Shown here: positions 21,169 through 24,294 of the stretch, piece by piece
Layout of the letters: each line of letters starts with the position of its first letter
Position numbering within the stretch: position 1 is the first letter of the stretch
Assembly (NCBI RefSeq): GCF_014269395.1
Contig: NZ_JACOGK010000035.1
Coordinates: 1-24,294, forward strand
Length of the DNA: 24,294 nucleotides
Reading direction: 5' to 3'
Source of the DNA: Megasphaera hominis
GTDB taxonomy: Bacteria > Bacillota > Negativicutes > Veillonellales > Megasphaeraceae
Position numbers and translations under genes: made by a program
The notes under the pieces: generated by a model
Told to the model about the DNA's origin: nothing
The model's database searches: none
The model's input: only the letters and a program-made list of their open reading frames with translations

Positions 21169-22581
21169 TTAGTCGTCTAATTCGAAGATTTTCCCCGGAT
21201 TGAGGATGTTATTGGGGTCGAAGGCTTTCTTGACGGCCTTCATCAGTTCCAGTTCGACCGGGTCTGTGTAGGTCACCATGAGATCCTTCCGCTTTTCGCC
21301 AATGCCGTGTTCGCCGGAAATACGGCCGCCCAGGCCGTATACGGCTTCGTAGGCTGCCTTTTCAAAGGCGTCTACCTTAGCCGGCCAGTCGGCATCGGCA
21401 ATGCCCTTTTTCAGGATATCCAGGTGGAGATTGCCATCGCCGGCGTGAGCGACAGAGCGGACCGGTACGTGCTGGTCGGCACTGATCTTTTCCAGGGCCT
21501 TTAAGAGGCTCGCCAGTTCATCGGCAGGAACGACGAAGTCTTCCATGACCATGATGGGGCATTCCGTCGTAGACGCATCGGAGAAGTTCTTGCGGACCTT
21601 CCAAATGCGTTCCGCATCAGCTACAAAGACGTCCACAGCGCCGTGGGCGCGGCAGAGCTCGTCCAAATCGACGCAGAGGTCATCTAAGGCGTCTTCGTCG
21701 TTGCTGTCGACCTGGATGATCATGTAGTTACGTTCTCCCGTGCCGGTGTTTTGCTTTTCACCGATAAAGTCTTCTGTGACGCGGACAGAATCGTCGTCCA
21801 TGAATTCGAGGCACGTCGGTTCAATGCCGGCCTTGGGCAGGGCGTTGACGATGGACATGGCTTCGTCGACGGTCGGGAACACAGCCAGGACGTTGACGGA
21901 ACACTTCGGCAAGGGTACGAGCTTTAAGACGAGCTTTGTAATGATGCCCAAGGTACCTTCAGAGCCGATGACGATCTTTTCCAGGGGATAGCCTGTCGAA
22001 ACCTTTTTCAGGCGGCTGCCTAAGGTCGTTATCTTGCCTGTAGGCGTTACGACTTCGACGCTGTAGATCTGGTCCCGCGTGGTGCCGTATTTGACAGCCC
22101 GGTTGCCACCGGCGTTGGTGCCGGCGTTGCCGCCGATAAAGCAGGAATCACCGCTGCAGGGATCGCCGGCATAGAGAAGGCCCACTTCGCCTGCGGCCTT
22201 TTGCACGTCTTCTGTGCGTACGCCCGGTTCGACAATCATATACATTTTTTCCGCATTGACTTCGAGGATGCGGTTCATTTTTTCCGTACTAAGGATGATG
22301 CCGCCATAGTGGTTGGCTACGGCACCGAATTCGAGGCCCGTACCGGCACCGCGGGGAATGACGGGGATGAGCTCTTCATTGGCCAGCTGCAGGATTGCCG
22401 CGACTTCGGCAGTCGTCGCCGGATAGACGACGGCGTCGGGCAGGTGGAAGAATTCCCGTTCTACGCCTTCATCCCGTTCGTAGGCAACGAGGCGGTCCGG
22501 ATCGGCAGAGACGCCTTTGGCGCCGACGATGGCCTTTAACTTTTCCAGGATTTCCGGAGTGATTTTATGATATGTGTACAT
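21169..22581 (-). CDS. FAD-binding D-2-hydroxyacid (lactate/glycolate) dehydrogenase, GlcD type
   Basis: Oxidises a D-2-hydroxyacid such as D-lactate to the 2-oxoacid, passing electrons from FAD to an acceptor (in Megasphaera D-lactate dehydrogenase, an electron-transferring flavoprotein). The 470 residues are the standard GlcD/D-LDH length. The FAD-binding PCMH domain carries PRGAGTGLEFGA at 76-87, GGNAGTNAGGN at 150-160 and IGSEGTLGIITK at 205-216. The C-terminal cap holds His379 and His386 (AHAGDGNLH) and Glu424-His425 (SGEHGIGEKRKD), the metal/substrate residues of this family. It ends NILNPGKIF. The gene lies 84 bases downstream of an organic-acid-type MFS transporter on the same strand, probably in one operon. 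GAAGGGAG precedes the ATG. No EtfAB genes are in view. Lactate as substrate is likely, glycolate or 2-hydroxyglutarate possible. Confidence 0.88.
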   Translation of the reverse strand: MYTYHKITPEILEKLKAIVGAKGVSADPDRLVAYERDEGVEREFFHLPDAVVYPATTAEVAAILQLANEELIPVIPRGAGTGLEFGAVANHYGGIILSTEKMNRILEVNAEKMYMIVEPGVRTEDVQKAAGEVGLLYAGDPCSGDSCFIGGNAGTNAGGNRAVKYGTTRDQIYSVEVVTPTGKITTLGSRLKKVSTGYPLEKIVIGSEGTLGIITKLVLKLVPLPKCSVNVLAVFPTVDEAMSIVNALPKAGIEPTCLEFMDDDSVRVTEDFIGEKQNTGTGERNYMIIQVDSNDEDALDDLCVDLDELCRAHGAVDVFVADAERIWKVRKNFSDASTTECPIMVMEDFVVPADELASLLKALEKISADQHVPVRSVAHAGDGNLHLDILKKGIADADWPAKVDAFEKAAYEAVYGLGGRISGEHGIGEKRKDLMVTYTDPVELELMKAVKKAFDPNNILNPGKIFELDD

Positions 22582-22611
22582 GACTGTAACTCCCTTCGCA
22601 TGATTTACAAG

Positions 22612-22640
22612 GCGGCGCCAGTTGGTCCAACCGGCGCCGC
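22612..22640 (-). other. GC-rich intercistronic hairpin
   Basis: GCGGCGCC (22612-22619) and GGCGCCGC (22633-22640) are perfect inverted copies, and inside the loop TTGG and CCAA pair as well. No T-run follows on the minus strand, so it is probably not a simple terminator. It may stabilise or process the transporter mRNA relative to the dehydrogenase mRNA. Confidence 0.6.
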
Positions 22641-22665
22641 ATACATACTCTATATAATAGACTAA

Positions 22666-23922
22666 TTATTTTTCTTTGACAAGCATGGCCAGGGCCGATG
22701 AGAGGATCATCATGGAGGCCAGGACAATAAAGCCCATGTTGTAGTTATTGCCCGTCGACACGAGGCCGAAGAGGTACGGGCCGAAGAAGCCGCCCAGGTT
22801 GCCAATGGCGTTGATGATGGCGATGGCTGCGGCGCCGGTGAGGCCGTCGAAAATACGCGACGGCAAGGTCCAGAAGGGGCCTACAGGACATTCGCAGCAC
22901 GCCGTGGAGAGGGAAAGACAGGCCAGGGCCAGTACGGGCAGGTTGTGGAAATACGTGCCGGCCAGGAGACCCAGGGCACCGATGAAAATCGGCACGGCAA
23001 TGAATTTTTTCTTCTTTGGCGAGCGGTCGGCGTAGCCGGCGACGATGCCCATGACGATGATAGCCGTAATCCAGGGAATGGCGCTGAGGATACTCGTGAC
23101 CATATCGTTCGTGCCGGCCATGGATTTGACGATCTGCGGCAGCCAGAAGAGGATGCCGTAAAAGCCGATGTTGAGAGTCGTATAAATAGCGGCGAAGTGC
23201 CATACCTGCGGTTTCTTACAGACATCCCACAGGGAGGCGCTGCCCATTTCCTTCGTTGCCCGTTCGCTCGAGAGCTTTTCAATGAGCCAGTCCTTTTCTT
23301 CGGCTGTGAGCCAATGGACATCGCGCGGCGAATCGAGGAGAACCTTGTAGGCCACGACGGAACAGAGGACGGCCGGAATGCCTTCGCAGAGAAAGACCCA
23401 CTGCCAGCCTGTCAGGCCGGCCAGGCCATCCATGCCGAGGATGAGGCCGCTGACGACGTTGCCGATACACATGGAAATAGCCAGGGACATGTGGAAATAG
23501 CTGAAGGCCCGGGCTTTGGCCATGATGGGGAACCAGTGATCCAGGTAGTAAATGATGCCGGGATAAAAGCCTGCTTCGGCGGCGCCTAAGAGAAAGCGTA
23601 TGATATACAGCTCCGTGGCATTATGGACGAACATGGTGCTCGTCGAAATGAGGCCCCACACGAAGAGAATGGTGGCAATCCACTTGCGCGCGCCCAAACG
23701 GGCGAGGATCATGTTGCTCGGCAGGCCAAAGAGAAAATAGCCGACGAAGAACAGACCGGCGCCAAAGCCGTAGGCGGCGGCACTGATGCCCAGGTCCTGA
23801 TTCATGGTCAGCGAGGCGATACCGATGTTCGCCCGGTCGACAAAGGAAAGGAAATACAGGAACATAATGAGTGGCATGAGGCGGCCAAATAGTTTTTTGA
23901 ATACGCTTTCTTGAATATTCAT
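22666..23922 (-). CDS. MFS transporter, anion:cation symporter (ACS) family
   Basis: A 418-residue major-facilitator protein with twelve predicted helices. The ACS family signature is clear: N-terminal LMPLIMFLYFLSFVDRANIGIASLTM, the loop FGLPSNMILARLGARKWI after helix 2, and RFLLGAAEAGFYPGIIYYLDHWFP around helix 4. Members import organic anions such as tartrate, hexuronates or phthalate with H+. Because the next gene is a 2-hydroxyacid dehydrogenase, a hydroxyacid substrate (lactate, tartrate or similar) is the best guess. The central loop (DSPRDVHWLTAEEKDWL) matches the family. The gene starts behind GAAGGAA and has a TATAAT at 23969-23974 on its strand, without a good -35. Confidence 0.87.
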   Translation of the reverse strand: MNIQESVFKKLFGRLMPLIMFLYFLSFVDRANIGIASLTMNQDLGISAAAYGFGAGLFFVGYFLFGLPSNMILARLGARKWIATILFVWGLISTSTMFVHNATELYIIRFLLGAAEAGFYPGIIYYLDHWFPIMAKARAFSYFHMSLAISMCIGNVVSGLILGMDGLAGLTGWQWVFLCEGIPAVLCSVVAYKVLLDSPRDVHWLTAEEKDWLIEKLSSERATKEMGSASLWDVCKKPQVWHFAAIYTTLNIGFYGILFWLPQIVKSMAGTNDMVTSILSAIPWITAIIVMGIVAGYADRSPKKKKFIAVPIFIGALGLLAGTYFHNLPVLALACLSLSTACCECPVGPFWTLPSRIFDGLTGAAAIAIINAIGNLGGFFGPYLFGLVSTGNNYNMGFIVLASMMILSSALAMLVKEK

Positions 23923-24070
23923 GGATAATTCCTTCTTTTTTAACGAATTTTTATAAAGGTTATGCCCTATTATAGCACTGATCTTTTTAGAATGATAGTT
24001 TTTTATTCAATTTTTTCGAATTTATTTTACACTTTTTCTCTTTCCTGCCCACTTCGTTTGCCTATAGGAT

Positions 24071-24124
24071 AAAAAAAAGGGAGTGTGACAAAATGCGAAA
24101 GCATTTTGTCCACTTCCTTTTTTT
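24071..24124. terminator. Long hairpin at the end of the IS element
   Basis: The arms, from the A-run at 24071 to GC at 24096 and from GC at 24101 to the T-run at 24124, pair almost continuously around a GAAA loop, with the core GACAAAATGC/GCATTTTGTC. It can terminate transcripts from both sides. A GACAAAATGC palindrome of this kind is also found at ends of IS1182-like elements, so it may mark the element terminus. Confidence 0.75.
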
Positions 24125-24207
24125 CATGCTCTTTTTCCTTTTTTAGAGAATGACCTTTGAAAAATGGGCGCAAAGCCCCTTTCCCCATAAAGCAGTATTT
24201 TTACAGT

Positions 24208-24294
24208 TTATGCGGATTTCTGCAAGCGTAGTTTTTTATTGTGATATTTATAGAGGTTATGTCCGATGGAAACCAGGAAAATCTCTAATCGAAC
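24208..24294 (-). CDS. IS1182-like transposase, C-terminal end (partial)
   Basis: This frame enters from the right edge and ends at TAA 24208-24210. The 28 visible residues include FLVSIGHNLYKYHNKKLR, the usual C-terminus of IS1182-family DDE transposases (IGHNL.K...K). The gene is transcribed leftward and followed by the hairpin at 24071-24124. Only the tail is present, so whether the element is intact cannot be judged. Confidence 0.65.
   Translation of the reverse strand, partial: VRLEIFLVSIGHNLYKYHNKKLRLQKSA

Overview
The window looks like a chromosomal stretch from a lactate-using member of the Negativicutes, most probably Megasphaera or a close relative. This is inferred from gene content (a LarC-type nickel-insertion protein, a FAD-dependent lactate dehydrogenase-like enzyme, a CstA-type pyruvate transporter, phosphate acetyltransferase), the moderately GC-rich coding style of most genes, and AUG starts behind strong GGAGG sites. 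No sequence search was possible.

Layout. (1) 1-5086: a leftward catabolic operon in the order CoA-transferase (family III), HMG-CoA lyase-like enzyme, SLC13/MatC-like permease. It is followed by a sigma-54 activator of the PrpR type that is cut off by insertion-like DNA at the left edge. The lyase carries one in-frame nonsense codon, so two of the four genes are damaged. A sigma-54-like promoter and a perfect palindrome lie upstream of the operon. (2) 5087-7200: a phage/plasmid-type replisome-organiser gene with acidic 18-residue repeats. Behind it is about 1 kb of non-coding DNA holding a duplicated 34-bp element, a polypyrimidine tract, four 11-bp tandem repeats and a 12-bp palindrome, an arrangement like a replication origin. 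(3) 7204-10812: an AT-rich type IIS restriction-modification pair, an AlwI/BspD6I-like nuclease and a fused two-domain adenine methyltransferase. (4) 11327-13319: a small membrane protein, a VOC/glyoxalase protein and phosphate acetyltransferase. (5) 13556-14048: a six-tRNA operon (Gly, Asn, Gln, Lys, Glu, Val) with its own promoter and terminator. (6) 14301-17604: a LarC N-terminal-domain protein with an extreme histidine tract, a divergent CobT-like protein and an iron-type alcohol dehydrogenase. (7) 18198-21122, rightward: CstA and a PflA-like radical SAM protein. (8) 21169-23922, leftward: an FAD/GlcD-type oxidase and an ACS-family MFS transporter. The right edge holds the 3' end of an IS1182-like transposase.

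How the parts may work together. Regions 4-8 are coherent around lactate and pyruvate: nickel-cofactor assembly for lactate racemase (LarC), oxidation of D-2-hydroxyacids (GlcD type), an organic-acid transporter, pyruvate transport (CstA) and acetyl-CoA to acetyl phosphate (Pta). Regions 2-3 look acquired, and both window ends show mobile-element traces. The points most worth a second look are the origin-like region beside the replisome-organiser gene, the CobT-like/LarC pair with altered CobT motifs and no LarC C-terminal domain, and the decaying sigma-54-controlled CoA-transferase/lyase/permease operon.
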